Assembly (NCBI GenBank): GCA_014237465.1
Contig: JABZFM010000008.1
Span: forward strand, 62,001-126,000
Reading direction: 5' to 3'
Length of the DNA stretch: 64,000 nucleotides
Source of the DNA: Desulfobacteraceae bacterium
Lineage (GTDB): Bacteria; Desulfobacterota; Desulfobacteria; Desulfobacterales; Desulfosalsimonadaceae
This document shows positions 50,309 through 60,080 of this stretch, piece by piece. The number at the start of each line of letters is the position of its first letter. The stretch's first letter is position 1. The notes under the pieces are model-generated. The model searched no databases and was not told where the DNA came from. It worked only from the letters and a program-made list of their open reading frames with translations. A program made the translations under genes and the position numbers.

Positions 50309-51538
50309 ATGAAAATCAAGACCATCGAACTCTACCATGTGTCCATTCCATTAAAACAAACCTTCTGGCCTTCATGGATTCCGGGCTATCCTCAGACCCA
50401 TAACCGGTTTACATTAATCAAACTCATCACGGATGAAGGGATTACCGGGTATTCCGCCGGCACCTGCATGGGTAAAGAACGCGAAGGCCTAGGCGACCTG
50501 CTGGGCGGATACCTGATCGGCGCGGATCCCACGGACATTAACCGAATCCAGAGTCTATTAAAGCAGGCCGGATTTCTGGGATGGCGAAACTTCTGGATTG
50601 AAGCCGCCTGCTGGGACATTATCGGGAAAAAAGAAAATAAACCGGTATATGAGCTTTTAGGCGGCAGAGTACGGTCCATCGATGTATATCTTTCCACCGG
50701 CGAAATGCATGAACCGGAAAAACGGGTGGATGAATTGCTTGCCATGTCCGAAAGAGGCTATAAAACAGCGAAAATCAGGGTCAAAAATAATACCTTAAAA
50801 GAGGACATCCGCCACATTGAAGTGATCAGCAAAGGGGTTGGCGACAAATTATACTTAGGCGTGGATGTGAACCAGGGTTGGCTGGTCTCTATTGTGGACC
50901 GGGTGCCGGCCTGGGATTTGAACCGGGCCGTCCAGTTTGCGGCTGCCTGCCATGATAACGGGATCAAATGGCTGGAGGAACCCTTAGATTCCAGAGATTA
51001 TGATGGAAATGCCGCACTGCGGAAACAATCAAAAGTTAAAATTTCCGGTGCGGAACTCAACTACGGGTGGGATGAGCTGAAAATCATGTTTGAAAAAGAC
51101 TGTTTTGATATTTACCAGCCGGACGCCACGTTTGCCGGTGGTATTGCCCAGGTCAAGCAGGTGATTGACAAATGCATTGAAACGGATCGCGCATTCAGCC
51201 CCCATACATGGAGCAACGGCATCGGGTTTTACATCAACTGGAATCTTGCTTTGGCCGATCCGCGGGACAGTCATCCACTGGAATACCCTTTGGAAGAACC
51301 CTCATGGATACCGGAATTCCGCGACGGCATCATTGATCCGATTCTGCCGGATACCAACGGTCAGCTCCAGCCCTTTACCCGGCCGGGACTGGGATTTGAA
51401 ATCAACCGTAAAATGCTGAAAAAATACGGCCGGCGTTTTTTCAAGCTCACGGAATTCGGGTTGAAAATCAAGGTGATCCGGGAAAAGGGGGTGAAGGCGG
51501 CCCTGGATTTGAAGAAACGGAAAAAAGGCGGTACATAA
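50309..51538 (+). CDS. Enolase-superfamily enzyme (mandelate racemase/muconate lactonising type)
   Basis: A 409-residue enzyme of the enolase superfamily. The N-terminal capping domain is followed by a barrel with KTAKIRVKN, metal ligands Asp in GVDVNQGW, Glu in WLEEPLDS and Glu in ISGAELNYG, and a conserved His in FSPHTWSNGIG. The KxK-type motif plus a late His resembles the mandelate racemase subgroup, whose members racemise or dehydrate carboxylic acids such as sugar acids. The exact substrate cannot be read. Compared with the typical 370-390 residues it has a basic C-terminal extension (FGLKIKVIREKGVKAALDLK). It is a single-gene unit with a GGGGG site before ATG 50309. Confidence 0.88.
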   Translation: MKIKTIELYHVSIPLKQTFWPSWIPGYPQTHNRFTLIKLITDEGITGYSAGTCMGKEREGLGDLLGGYLIGADPTDINRIQSLLKQAGFLGWRNFWIEAACWDIIGKKENKPVYELLGGRVRSIDVYLSTGEMHEPEKRVDELLAMSERGYKTAKIRVKNNTLKEDIRHIEVISKGVGDKLYLGVDVNQGWLVSIVDRVPAWDLNRAVQFAAACHDNGIKWLEEPLDSRDYDGNAALRKQSKVKISGAELNYGWDELKIMFEKDCFDIYQPDATFAGGIAQVKQVIDKCIETDRAFSPHTWSNGIGFYINWNLALADPRDSHPLEYPLEEPSWIPEFRDGIIDPILPDTNGQLQPFTRPGLGFEINRKMLKKYGRRFFKLTEFGLKIKVIREKGVKAALDLKKRKKGGT

Positions 51539-51553
51539 AAAAAGCACAAGGTG

Positions 51554-51823
51554 TTACTCGAATAAATCAGAATGGGTACCGGTTCTTTCAAAAATAATTT
51601 CAGAACCCGATATTTTGTAAATCATCAACCAATCAGGCTTTATATGGCATTCTCTCCTGCCTTTATAATTGCCTAATAATTTATAGTCCTTATAAACAGC
51701 ATCAAGCGACTCTTCATTTACAAGTTTTGAGATGACTTTCTTGATCAACGCCAGAGGGCTTCCGCGCTTTTCCATTCTTCTCAAATCTTTTGCAAATTGC
51801 CGTGGATAAGATGGTCTTCGCAT
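51554..51823 (-). CDS. YafQ/RelE-type mRNA interferase toxin
   Basis: An 89-residue toxin of the RelE superfamily, YafQ type. The pattern PSYPRQFAKDLRRMEKRG at the start, YKDYKLLGNYKGRRECHIKP in the middle and WLMIYKISGSEIIFERTGTH near the end is that of YafQ, with His (HIKP), Asp (PDWL) and the final RTGTHSDLF carrying likely catalytic residues. It would cleave mRNA on the ribosome. Its ATG abuts the TAA stop of the antitoxin gene (TAAATG), so the pair is translationally coupled. It is convergent with the enolase-superfamily gene 15 bases away, without a visible terminator between them. Confidence 0.88.
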   Translation of the reverse strand: MRRPSYPRQFAKDLRRMEKRGSPLALIKKVISKLVNEESLDAVYKDYKLLGNYKGRRECHIKPDWLMIYKISGSEIIFERTGTHSDLFE

Positions 51824-52084
51824 TTAAATCCCCAAGTTATCGAACATATCATCCGCATTATCACAACGGACCAGATTCCGTTGTGCGTCTGTATCTTTAA
51901 ATACCTTTTCAGTTGTCTTATTGGGGATTACAACGTTAAAGGGTAGCCCATTTCTTAGCTTAACTTGCCGATAGAAAAGATTTAATGCTTCTGTCGTGGT
52001 AAGCCCCATTTTTTGAAAAAGTTTTTCAACGTCTTCTTTCAAACGAGGTTCTATTCTTGCTCTTATTGTCGCTGTTTTTGCCAT
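51824..52084 (-). CDS. RelB/DinJ-type antitoxin
   Basis: An 86-residue antitoxin of the RelB/DinJ family. MAKTATIRARIEPRLKEDVE is the ribbon-helix-helix N-terminus, MGLTTTEALNLFYRQVKLRN the conserved dimerisation core, and GLPFNVVIPN the usual following segment; the acidic C-terminus (DADDMFDNLGI-like NADDMFDNLGI) would block the toxin. The frame is open to 52282, but ATG 52084 is chosen because GGAGGTGA stands six bases upstream and gives the family N-terminus. The operon would be autoregulated from the region just upstream, which also contains the thrS terminator hairpin. Confidence 0.9.
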   Translation of the reverse strand: MAKTATIRARIEPRLKEDVEKLFQKMGLTTTEALNLFYRQVKLRNGLPFNVVIPNKTTEKVFKDTDAQRNLVRCDNADDMFDNLGI

Positions 52085-52158
52085 AATTATCACCTCCGAA
52101 AAAATAATACCCAAATGGGCCACACAACTCAAGATTTTTTTGCAGCCCATTCGGACAT

Positions 52159-52194
52159 AAAAAACCCCAAAGCATTTCTGCTTTGGGGTTTTTA
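52159..52194. terminator. Bidirectional terminator between thrS and the RelB/YafQ operon
   Basis: AAAACCCCAAAGCA and TGCTTTGGGGTTTT form a 14-bp perfect stem around a TTTC loop, with A and T runs on both sides. thrS reads into it on the minus strand and the RelB operon starts beyond it. Confidence 0.9.
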
Positions 52195-52232
52195 TCCGTA
52201 TTTCACAAAAAAAATGAATTTGAAAAAATTCA

Positions 52233-54149
52233 TCAATCGTCAAACATATCCAGTTCCAGCCTTCTATCTTGAATATTCTCATTCGCTAATTTTATAAATT
52301 CCTCTATCAAAACCCCAAACCTCACCTTGCCGTCCAGCGTCCTTACTGAAAGGGTCTTATTTTCCCGTTCCTTTTCACCAGCGGTGATAATCAGCGGAAT
52401 CTGAGACAGCTGGGCTTCTCTGACTTTTTTCTTTAAGCTTTCGGTGCGGTCATCCACTGACGAACGCAGGCCGGCTTTTTCAAATGTCCGGTGGAGTTCT
52501 TCGGCAAAGGGTGCCAGATCGTCATTGATGGGTAATATAACCACCTGGACCGGGGCCATCCACAAAGGAAACTTACCGGCAAAATGTTCAATCAGAATTC
52601 CAATAAACCGTTCAATGGACCCGTAAATCACCCGGTGAATCATGACCGGCTGGTGCTTGTCATTGTCCGCCCCGATGTATGAGAGGTCAAAGCGTTCCGG
52701 AAGCGACATATCCAGCTGGATGGTGCCGCACTGCCAGGTCCGGCCGATGGCATCCTTGATATGGATATCAATCTTGGGCCCGTAAAATGCCCCGTCACCT
52801 TCATTAATTATATATTCCAGTCCATATTCATCCAGGGCCCTGATGAGCCCGTTTGTCGCGCTTTCCCACTGCGCATCACTGCCAATGGATTTTTTCGGGC
52901 GCGTGGAAAGCTCCAGATGAAATCCTAAGCCGAATGTTTTGTACATCCGATCCACCAGGCGCAGGACCCCCAGAATCTCCTCTTTAATCTGATCCGGTGT
53001 CATGAAAATATGCGCGTCGTCCTGGTAAAACGCCCGGACCCGGAACAGGCCGGACAATACGCCGCTGAGTTCATGGCGGTGAACCAGACCGACTTCCGCC
53101 GCTCTTAACGGCAAGTCCTTATACGAATATCGCCGCCGCTTAAACAGCAGCATGCCGCCGGGACAATTCATGGGTTTGATGACAGCTTCGGTTTCATCTA
53201 TCACCACGGTATACATATTGTCCCGGTAATTTTCCCAGTGCCCGCTCTGCTCCCATAGACTCCGGTTTAAAATAATCGGAGTCTGGGTTTCCACATACCC
53301 GGCCGCCCGGTGCTCTTCCCGCCAATAGTCCAAAAGCGCGTTCCAGATGGCCATTCCGTTGGGATGAAAAAACGCCATGCCCGGGGCTTCGTCGTGAAAG
53401 CTGAACAGGTCCAGGGCTGCACCGATCTTACGATGATCCCTCTTGCGGGCTTCTTCAAGCAGGTTCAGGTATGCTTTTAATTCCTTTTTATCAAAAAACG
53501 CGGTGCCGTATATCCGCTGAAGCTGTGGGTTTGCAGGATCTGCGCGCCAATAGGCGCCGGAAACCTTCATCAGCTTAATCGCTTTTATATACCCGGTATT
53601 CGGGACATGAGGCCCCCGGCACAAATCCGTAAATCCACCCTGGGAATAAAATGAGATGGTTCCGTCGTCGATATCCGATATCATTTCAAGCTTATAGGGT
53701 TCGTCTTTGTAGAACTCCACAGCTTCCTTCTTTGAAACCTCACGGCGGACAATGGGCGTCCTGGCTTTTATAATTTTTTTGATTTCCGTTTCAATTTTGG
53801 AAAAATCATCTTCAGATATCGGTTCCATGTCGATATCATAATAAAACCCGTTTTCCACGGTCGGCCCGATTGTCAGTTTGGCATCCGGGTAAAGATTGAG
53901 GATCGCCTGGGCCATGACATGCGCCGCGCTGTGCCGCAGAATTTCCAATGCCCGCTCATCTTTTGTGGTGAGAAAACTGACACCGGCATCCCTGTCAACC
54001 CGTGTGCTCAGATCAACAAGTGTTCCATCCACTTCCATTGCCACACAGTTACGCGCAAAACCCTCGGAAATCGAGGTGGCAACGGCAAATCCATCTGTGG
54101 GTGCTTCAAACTGCTTTACATTTCCATCCGGAAAAGTGATATTGATCAT
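52233..54149 (-). CDS. thrS: Threonyl-tRNA synthetase
   Basis: A 638-residue class II aminoacyl-tRNA synthetase with full bacterial layout: N-terminal TGS domain (ITFPDGNVKQFEAP), the SAD editing domain (LRHSAAHVMAQAIL with HxxxH-type zinc residues, RGPHVPNTG), the catalytic domain with motif 2 LPLRAAEVGLVHRHELSG and zinc-binding Cys in KPMNCPGG, motif 3 ending GSIERFIGILIEHFAG, and the C-terminal anticodon-binding domain (PVQVVILPIND). Length equals the usual 640. ATG 54149 begins MINITFPDG. It is followed by a strong terminator. No T-box or other leader motif was recognised upstream, as expected outside Firmicutes. infC and rplT, which often follow thrS, are not here. Confidence 0.96.
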   Translation of the reverse strand: MINITFPDGNVKQFEAPTDGFAVATSISEGFARNCVAMEVDGTLVDLSTRVDRDAGVSFLTTKDERALEILRHSAAHVMAQAILNLYPDAKLTIGPTVENGFYYDIDMEPISEDDFSKIETEIKKIIKARTPIVRREVSKKEAVEFYKDEPYKLEMISDIDDGTISFYSQGGFTDLCRGPHVPNTGYIKAIKLMKVSGAYWRADPANPQLQRIYGTAFFDKKELKAYLNLLEEARKRDHRKIGAALDLFSFHDEAPGMAFFHPNGMAIWNALLDYWREEHRAAGYVETQTPIILNRSLWEQSGHWENYRDNMYTVVIDETEAVIKPMNCPGGMLLFKRRRYSYKDLPLRAAEVGLVHRHELSGVLSGLFRVRAFYQDDAHIFMTPDQIKEEILGVLRLVDRMYKTFGLGFHLELSTRPKKSIGSDAQWESATNGLIRALDEYGLEYIINEGDGAFYGPKIDIHIKDAIGRTWQCGTIQLDMSLPERFDLSYIGADNDKHQPVMIHRVIYGSIERFIGILIEHFAGKFPLWMAPVQVVILPINDDLAPFAEELHRTFEKAGLRSSVDDRTESLKKKVREAQLSQIPLIITAGEKERENKTLSVRTLDGKVRFGVLIEEFIKLANENIQDRRLELDMFDD

Positions 54150-54276
54150 TGACGATTCATCCGTTTCAAATTAATAGTGATTAATGATTTTTAAAAAAAC
54201 AATTTTAAAATTTATGAAAAATGGCTATCAAGGTCAAGGGGAAATATACTTCAAAATGCTCCGATAATAAAATGAT

Positions 54277-55431
54277 ATGAAAATTTCAGTTCCTGACACA
54301 CTTGTTTATATAAATTCCGCATCCGGTTTAAATGATATCATTGAGGATCTGCGTAAGGAAACCCTGATCGCATTTGATCTTGAAGCGGATTCGATGTTTC
54401 ATTTTAAAGAAAAGGTCTGCCTGATTCAGGTAGCCACCGCGTCATTAAACTATATTATTGATCCGTTGTCCATCCCGGATCTGTCACCATTATCGCAGAT
54501 TTTGTCTGATCCGGATATTACCAAAATTTTCCATGGGGCCGACTACGATGTCCGGAGTTTATACCGGGATTATCAGATCGCCATTCATAACCTGTTTGAT
54601 ACCGAACTTGCCAGCCGCTTTCTGGGAAATGCCGAGACCGGCTTGAATACTGTGTTGCAAAACCGGTTTGGCATCACGCTTGAAAAAAAATATCAGAAAA
54701 AAGACTGGTCCCAACGCCCCCTGCCGAAACCGATGATTGCATATGCGGCCAAAGATGTTCAATACTTAATCCCGCTTTATAAAATTCAACAAAAAGAGTT
54801 GGCTGAAAAAGAACGACTTGAGTGGGTTTCAGAAGAATGCCGGGACCTGACCCTGGTCCGGTCCGGTCCTTTAAACGAACGCCCCCTGTTTACCAAAATG
54901 AAAGGCGCCGGACGCCTTGACAAACGATGCCTTGCAGTTCTTGAAGCGTTGCTGGAATTCCGGCTGAGCATAGCGGAAGCCAAAGACCGCCCCCTGTTTA
55001 AAGTGATCGGCAATGCCTCTTTGACAAAAATTGCCGTTGCCAGGCCCGCTACAATGGAACAATTAATTAAAACCAATGCCTTGAGCGCAAAACAGCTGAA
55101 TATGTACGGCAACCCCATACTCCGACATATCAAAAAAGCCTTGGCCATGCCCGAAGGCAACCTCCCCCAATATCCCTATACACGCCCCCGGCGAATCAGC
55201 AATGACGTATCCGCCAGGTTCAAAACGCTTAAACAGTGGCGTGAGCAAGAGGCGCTGGACCTTGAAATTGACCCAGGCGTGCTTATCAACAACACGGTAT
55301 TAAAAACCATTGCCGAATCAAATCCTCAAAAACCTGAAGACCTTGATGCAATTCCTGTACTCAAAAACTGGCAAAAGAAAGAACTGGGGAAAGAAATCAC
55401 AGCGACTTTAGGGAAACCGGAGACAAATTAA
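54277..55431 (+). CDS. rnd: Ribonuclease D
   Basis: A 384-residue 3'-5' exoribonuclease of the RNase D family, which trims tRNA and other stable RNAs. The DEDD residues are in IAFDLEADSM (Asp and Glu), FHGADYDVRSL (Asp) and YAAKDVQYLIPLY (Tyr and Asp), making it DEDDy. Two HRDC-like helical domains follow, in LDKRCLAVLEALLEFRLSIA and PRRISNDVSARFKTLKQWRE. The order and length fit bacterial RNase D. ATG 54277 has no clear ribosome binding site. The stop overlaps the hydrolase gene start by one base (TAATG), so the two are translated together. Confidence 0.92.
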   Translation: MKISVPDTLVYINSASGLNDIIEDLRKETLIAFDLEADSMFHFKEKVCLIQVATASLNYIIDPLSIPDLSPLSQILSDPDITKIFHGADYDVRSLYRDYQIAIHNLFDTELASRFLGNAETGLNTVLQNRFGITLEKKYQKKDWSQRPLPKPMIAYAAKDVQYLIPLYKIQQKELAEKERLEWVSEECRDLTLVRSGPLNERPLFTKMKGAGRLDKRCLAVLEALLEFRLSIAEAKDRPLFKVIGNASLTKIAVARPATMEQLIKTNALSAKQLNMYGNPILRHIKKALAMPEGNLPQYPYTRPRRISNDVSARFKTLKQWREQEALDLEIDPGVLINNTVLKTIAESNPQKPEDLDAIPVLKNWQKKELGKEITATLGKPETN

Positions 55432-56036
55432 TGGCCGAACAACGTGTTGAATTTAACAGCGACAATGGTATTGTCCTCGAAGGTCTACTATTTGAAGGAT
55501 CATCCGGCCGGGGCGTAGTCATCACCCACCCGCATCCGCTTTATGGCGGCGATATGGCCAATATTGTCGTGGAAACCATTCAAAAAGCCTGCCGAAAAAA
55601 GGGGCACACAACCCTTAGATTTAACTTCCGGGGGGTGGGCAGGAGTAGTGGTCACTATGATGACGGAAACGGTGAGCAGGCGGATGTCATGGCTGCGTTT
55701 AATTTTTTAAGAAAAAAAGGTCTGCAGGTCATTGATCTTGCGGGGTATTCGTTTGGCTCCTGGGTAATTGCCCAAATGATTGATAAAACACCGGCAGATT
55801 CCGTTATTATGGTATCACCGCCGGCAGCCATGATGCAATTTGAATCCACTACACCCATCCCGAATCTGAAACTGGTGGTCACCGGAAGCCACGATGAATT
55901 TGCGCCGCCGGATGTGGTTGAACAGCTATTTCATACGTGGAACCCGGACGCCGCCTTCACGGTCATCAACGGGGCGGATCACTTCTTTTTCGGATATACT
56001 GACCAACTGACTTCAATTCTGCTCAAATACTTGTGA
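55431..56036 (+). CDS. Alpha/beta hydrolase (dienelactone hydrolase/esterase-like)
   Basis: A 201-residue alpha/beta-hydrolase. The nucleophile Ser is in LAGYSFGSWV (G-x-S-x-G), the acid Asp in VTGSHDEFAPP and the His in NGADHFFFGY, giving a complete triad in the right order. The N-terminal HPHPLYGGDMANIVVE and FNFRGVGRSSGHYDDGNGE are typical of the small cytosolic hydrolases of this type in proteobacteria. Substrate unknown. It is coupled to rnd by a one-base overlap. A 15-bp hairpin terminator begins three bases after the TGA. Confidence 0.9.
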   Translation: MAEQRVEFNSDNGIVLEGLLFEGSSGRGVVITHPHPLYGGDMANIVVETIQKACRKKGHTTLRFNFRGVGRSSGHYDDGNGEQADVMAAFNFLRKKGLQVIDLAGYSFGSWVIAQMIDKTPADSVIMVSPPAAMMQFESTTPIPNLKLVVTGSHDEFAPPDVVEQLFHTWNPDAAFTVINGADHFFFGYTDQLTSILLKYL

Positions 56037-56039
56037 AAA

Positions 56040-56087
56040 GATAAAAGGAGCTATCACAACAAAACAATGTAATAGCTCCTTTTATCA
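56040..56087 (+). terminator. Long-stem terminator after the hydrolase gene
   Basis: GATAAAAGGAGCTAT and ATAGCTCCTTTTATC form a perfect 15-bp stem around an 18-base A-rich loop. The T-containing 3' arm can act as the release tract. It is placed between convergent genes and may work in both directions. Confidence 0.8.
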
Positions 56088-56116
56088 CGGAAAGCAGGGC
56101 AAAGATTTATATTGCG

Positions 56117-56437
56117 TTAATCACCGGTAATCGTAGTAGTGGTGGTATTTATAATACCTAAAATGCTGTCATAATGAACATCTACTGTTTTAACTTTGGT
56201 AATACCAGCATCTTTAGCTGCAGTTTTGATACTGGCATCTCCAATTGCCACCCACCCAAGATAGTTAATCATTTGAGAAGTTCCGGTCTTTGCACCTAAC
56301 TGCAACCCACTGGCGTCATCCGGAGTGCTCGCCGGATAATCATAGTTTGATATCAATAGTCCAGGAGAATAAGGTCTAGCACAACCGACGAGCATACAAA
56401 TACTAATTAAAAGAATAAATAAACCAATTTTTTTCAT
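56117..56437 (-). CDS. TRL-like lipoprotein
   Basis: A 106-residue lipoprotein. The signal peptide KKIGLFILLISICMLVGC ends in the lipobox LVGC, so the mature protein begins with acylated Cys followed by ARPYSPG. The rest (GAKTGTSQMINYLGWVAIGD, ASIKTAAKDAGITKVKTVD, ending in a Thr run TTTTTITGD) matches TRL-like proteins, a small family of envelope lipoproteins of unknown function named after the tRNA-linked gene trl. ATG 56437 with AAAGGA upstream is preferred over TTG 56443. It is a single-gene unit between terminators. Confidence 0.82.
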   Translation of the reverse strand: MKKIGLFILLISICMLVGCARPYSPGLLISNYDYPASTPDDASGLQLGAKTGTSQMINYLGWVAIGDASIKTAAKDAGITKVKTVDVHYDSILGIINTTTTTITGD

Positions 56438-56657
56438 AATCAATCCTTTCCTTATTTTAAGCCCTGCATAATATTCATTTTAAAGCTATGGAAAACATAT
56501 GATAACTGGTCAAAAACGAGTTATCAATAGAATAATCGAAATAACTTAATCAATTATCCCCTAAACGGTAATGGATCAATTAATATATTCTTTTACATTG
56601 CAACTATTTATTGATACAAAAAAACATAAACATCGAATAACAATTCAAAAATAATTA

Positions 56658-56948
56658 ATGAACAAAATTTTCACCACATGCACAGACAAACAGATGCTCG
56701 CCGGAATTTTACGATCCGTGCTGATCATTATTTATGTGTATTTACTTGCCGTAAGCATCTGGCTATGCCGGGATTTCAGCCTCGGATACATCATTGACAG
56801 AATCGTCCCGTATGGTCTCCCGCCGCTGCTGACACTGATCACGGCAACCTTTCTGTCCCTTTTTGTCCTGACCCTGGAACAGACCCGAACAGAAACTCTG
56901 CTGTTTTCAATTATCTGCCTGGCATTTGCGGGGCTGAACCTGAATTGA
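56658..56948 (+). CDS. Small membrane protein, possibly a truncated sensor
   Basis: A 96-residue hydrophobic protein with three membrane segments, about residues 17-37, 45-70 and 80-94. It has no recognisable domain. The arrangement resembles the first part of 7TM-type membrane input modules of sensor kinases, and the frame ends just after LAFAGLNLN. It could therefore be a real small protein or the start of a truncated sensor. There is no clear ribosome binding site. The NifA-type regulator gene follows on the same strand after 157 bases. Confidence 0.45.
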   Translation: MNKIFTTCTDKQMLAGILRSVLIIIYVYLLAVSIWLCRDFSLGYIIDRIVPYGLPPLLTLITATFLSLFVLTLEQTRTETLLFSIICLAFAGLNLN

Positions 56949-57105
56949 AAACCTGTACTCCGGACACAGTTAACCCTCTGGATAAAATATAAATAACTTG
57001 ACATATTTGCTTCTTCCCTCTAGTAAAATAAGTGCCAGGCAGATATATGAATCGGAAAACAAACTTTTAATTCTTTATAATTTGTCAATATCAAACGAAA
57101 ATATA

Positions 57106-58635
57106 ATGACCATAGACAAAACTGATCAAATTTCCCTGCTATACCAAATCACCCAGATTTTACACAAAACCGCCGATCTCAAGCAGTCATTGTATAATAT
57201 GCTGGAATTATTATCTAAATCTCAAAACATGATCCGCGGTACAATCACCATTTTAGATCCTTTCAGCGATGAAATCAGCATAGAAGTTGCCCACGGAATT
57301 TCCAAAAGCGCACTGCAAAAAGGAAAGTATAAACTGGGCGAAGGAATTACCGGACAGGTCATCCAAACCGGCGAAGCGGTCACCATCTCTGAATTAAGCA
57401 AAGACAGCCGATTTCTCAACCGAACGGCATCCCGAAAAGCATTTCAGGACCATGAGATCTCATTTATCTGTGTACCGATCAAGAAAGAGAAGCAGGTGAT
57501 CGGCGCTCTCAGCGTTGACAGGCCATATGATGAATCATACTCACTGAAAGGCGGGGAAAAACTGCTGTCTGTTGTGGCGGCGATGATTGCAACCCAGGTC
57601 ATTTATCTTGAAAGGACCCGGGTTGAAAAGGAAAAACTCAGCTCCGAAAATGACCGATTGCAGGCGGAACTAAAAAAAAAATACCGCATGAAAAATATTA
57701 TCGGCAACAGTAATAAAATGCGGGAAGTGTATCAAATGATTTCCCAGGTGGCGGCAAGCAACGCCACGGTTCTCATCCGGGGAGAAAGCGGAACCGGCAA
57801 AGAACTGGTTGCCAACTCCATCCATTACAACAGCCTTCGGGGCAAAAATCCTTTTGTAAAGGTAAACTGTGCGGCACTGCCGGCGAATCTCATTGAGAGT
57901 GAACTCTTTGGGCATGAAAAAGGGGCCTTTACCGGCGCGCTTCACCAGAAAACAGGCAAGTTTGAACTGGCAAACAAAGGGACTCTGTTTTTAGATGAAA
58001 TCGGCTCCATTGAACCGGAAGTGCAGGTCAAGCTTTTACGGGTTTTACAGGAAAAAGAACTGGAACGGGTCGGCGGGAACAAGACCATTAAAGTGGATGT
58101 CCGTATTGTTGCGGCAACCAACAGAAACCTTGAAAACGCGGTAACCGAGGGGCTCTTCAGGGATGACCTTTATTACCGGCTCAATGTATTCCCGATTTAT
58201 CTGCCGCCGCTTCGAGAAAGAAGAACCGATGTTCTGGTTCTGTCAGATTATTTCCTTGAAAAATATGCCATGGAAAACAATAAAAAGATTCTTCGATTCT
58301 CAACACCGTCCATTGATATGCTGATGGCCTACCACTGGCCCGGCAACGTCCGAGAACTTGAAAACTGCATAGAACGGGCAGTGCTTTTATGTGAAGATCA
58401 GGTGATCCACAGTTATCACCTGCCGCCCACACTCCAGACCGGCCAGGTATCCAATACCCTGCCGAATGTATCCCTTGAAAAAGCGGTCAGCCAGCTTGAA
58501 CGGGAAATGATTATCGATGCCCTGAAACACACCCGGGGGAATATCTCCCAGGCGGCCCAGACATTAAACACCACCGTACGGAAATTTTCTTACAAAGCCA
58601 ATAAGTATGATGTTGATCCGCGTCAGTATCATTGA
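57106..58635 (+). CDS. Sigma-54-dependent activator, NifA type (GAF-AAA-Fis)
   Basis: A 509-residue enhancer-binding protein. Residues 10-170 form a GAF sensor domain ([17 protein letters not shown]), residues 195-430 an AAA+ domain with Walker [10 protein letters not shown], the sigma-54 contact loop GAFTGA, Walker [10 protein letters not shown] and arginine-finger region [15 protein letters not shown], and the C-terminus a Fis-type helix-turn-helix ([17 protein letters not shown]). GAF plus AAA plus Fis is the NifA layout, and nearby glnB and glnE deal with nitrogen status, but no nif genes are in the window, so a general nitrogen or other role is possible. ATG 57106 starts the GAF domain; the frame from 56998 is not favoured. 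Confidence 0.9.
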   Translation: MTIDKTDQISLLYQITQILHKTADLKQSLYNMLELLSKSQNMIRGTITILDPFSDEISIEVAHGISKSALQKGKYKLGEGITGQVIQTGEAVTISELSKDSRFLNRTASRKAFQDHEISFICVPIKKEKQVIGALSVDRPYDESYSLKGGEKLLSVVAAMIATQVIYLERTRVEKEKLSSENDRLQAELKKKYRMKNIIGNSNKMREVYQMISQVAASNATVLIRGESGTGKELVANSIHYNSLRGKNPFVKVNCAALPANLIESELFGHEKGAFTGALHQKTGKFELANKGTLFLDEIGSIEPEVQVKLLRVLQEKELERVGGNKTIKVDVRIVAATNRNLENAVTEGLFRDDLYYRLNVFPIYLPPLRERRTDVLVLSDYFLEKYAMENNKKILRFSTPSIDMLMAYHWPGNVRELENCIERAVLLCEDQVIHSYHLPPTLQTGQVSNTLPNVSLEKAVSQLEREMIIDALKHTRGNISQAAQTLNTTVRKFSYKANKYDVDPRQYH

Positions 58636-58636
58636 T

Positions 58637-58746
58637 GATGTCTCCGTAAAAAGTCGGTGTTTTGGAAAATAGCCTTTCTACCTTATTGAATTTATTGATA
58701 GCAATAGCCCAGAAATAGCTGATTTTTGACTTTTTACGAATCCATC
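58637..58746 (-). repeat. 110-bp MITE-like inverted-repeat element, copy 2
   Basis: It begins one base after the NifA-type stop codon. Ends are GATGTCTCCGTAAAAAGTC (58637-58655) and GACTTTTTACGAATCCATC (58728-58746), the same pair as copy 1 at 15837 but reversed. The length is exactly 110 bp in both. The block ATTGAATTTATTGATAG in the centre is the reverse complement of the AATAAATTCAAT region of copy 1. It separates the convergent NifA-type and glnB genes. Confidence 0.82.
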
Positions 58747-58778
58747 ATTATTGGTTCGGCGTTAATTCGTTTTTAACC

Positions 58779-59447
<669 letters not shown>

Positions 59448-59930
59448 ATGACAGTGAAAATTTATGTCAACGATGACAATACAGCAACATTTGAATGTCC
59501 GAAGTGCCATAAAACAGGCATTAAGGATTTAACCAAATATTTCCAGCAAAAAAAAACAACCCGGTTAAAAGCCAAATGCGCCTGCGGGTATTCTTATGGG
59601 GTATTTCTGGAAAAACGGAAAAAATTCAGAAAGCAGGCCAACCTGCCGGGAACATACAAATTCAGCGCAAACAATTCCGACACCCAGGAATATATTGGTT
59701 CGATGACGGTAAAGGATATTTCTTATACCGGACTTCGTATCAAAATACAAATGATGCCGCGTTTCAAAGTCGGAGACACGCTTTATGTTGAATTCCGCCT
59801 GGATGATACCAACCGATCACAAATCAAAAAAAAAGTGCTCGTCAAAAATATGAAAGGTCTCAGTGCCGGCCTTGCATATACTTCTCCGCAAAACCACGAC
59901 AGTGTTCTGGGATTCTATCTGTTTAATTAG
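59448..59930 (+). CDS. PilZ-domain protein with N-terminal zinc ribbon-like segment
   Basis: A 160-residue protein. The N-terminal FECPKCHKTGIKDLT...CACGYSYG contains two Cys pairs (CPKC and CACG) like a zinc ribbon. The C-terminal half is a PilZ domain, the usual receptor for cyclic di-GMP: KKFRKQANLPGTYKF (basic patch in the position of RxxxR), MTVKDISYTGLRIKI (D-x-S-x-x-G) and the barrel strands VGDTLYVEFRLDD. It may bind c-di-GMP, although the first arginine motif is replaced by lysines in part. Single-gene unit, convergent with glnE across a repeat element. Confidence 0.8.
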   Translation: MTVKIYVNDDNTATFECPKCHKTGIKDLTKYFQQKKTTRLKAKCACGYSYGVFLEKRKKFRKQANLPGTYKFSANNSDTQEYIGSMTVKDISYTGLRIKIQMMPRFKVGDTLYVEFRLDDTNRSQIKKKVLVKNMKGLSAGLAYTSPQNHDSVLGFYLFN

Positions 59931-59946
59931 GAACTGTGCCTCTAAC

Positions 59947-60080
59947 AGGTTGTTTAAAAACGTCATGAGCGTAGTCAAGACAAGGCGAAATTCGGCGAAA
60001 GAGCGGAGTTTATGCCCATAAATGAGCATTTTGAGCCGAATTTTAACGCTGTATTGGCAAGCGCAATAGTTTTTTAACCT
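59947..60080. repeat. 134-bp inverted-repeat element overlapping the glnE stop
   Basis: AGGTTGTTTAAAAACGTC at 59947 and AATAGTTTTTTAACCT ending at 60080 are inverted ends of a different type from the 110-bp family. The centre holds the perfect palindrome TTTATG-CC-CATAAA within GAGCGGAG...GAGCATTTT, flanked by CAAGGCGAAATTCGGCG and GCCGAATTTTAACGC, which are themselves inverted. It lies between convergent genes and contains the glnE TAA. Confidence 0.7.
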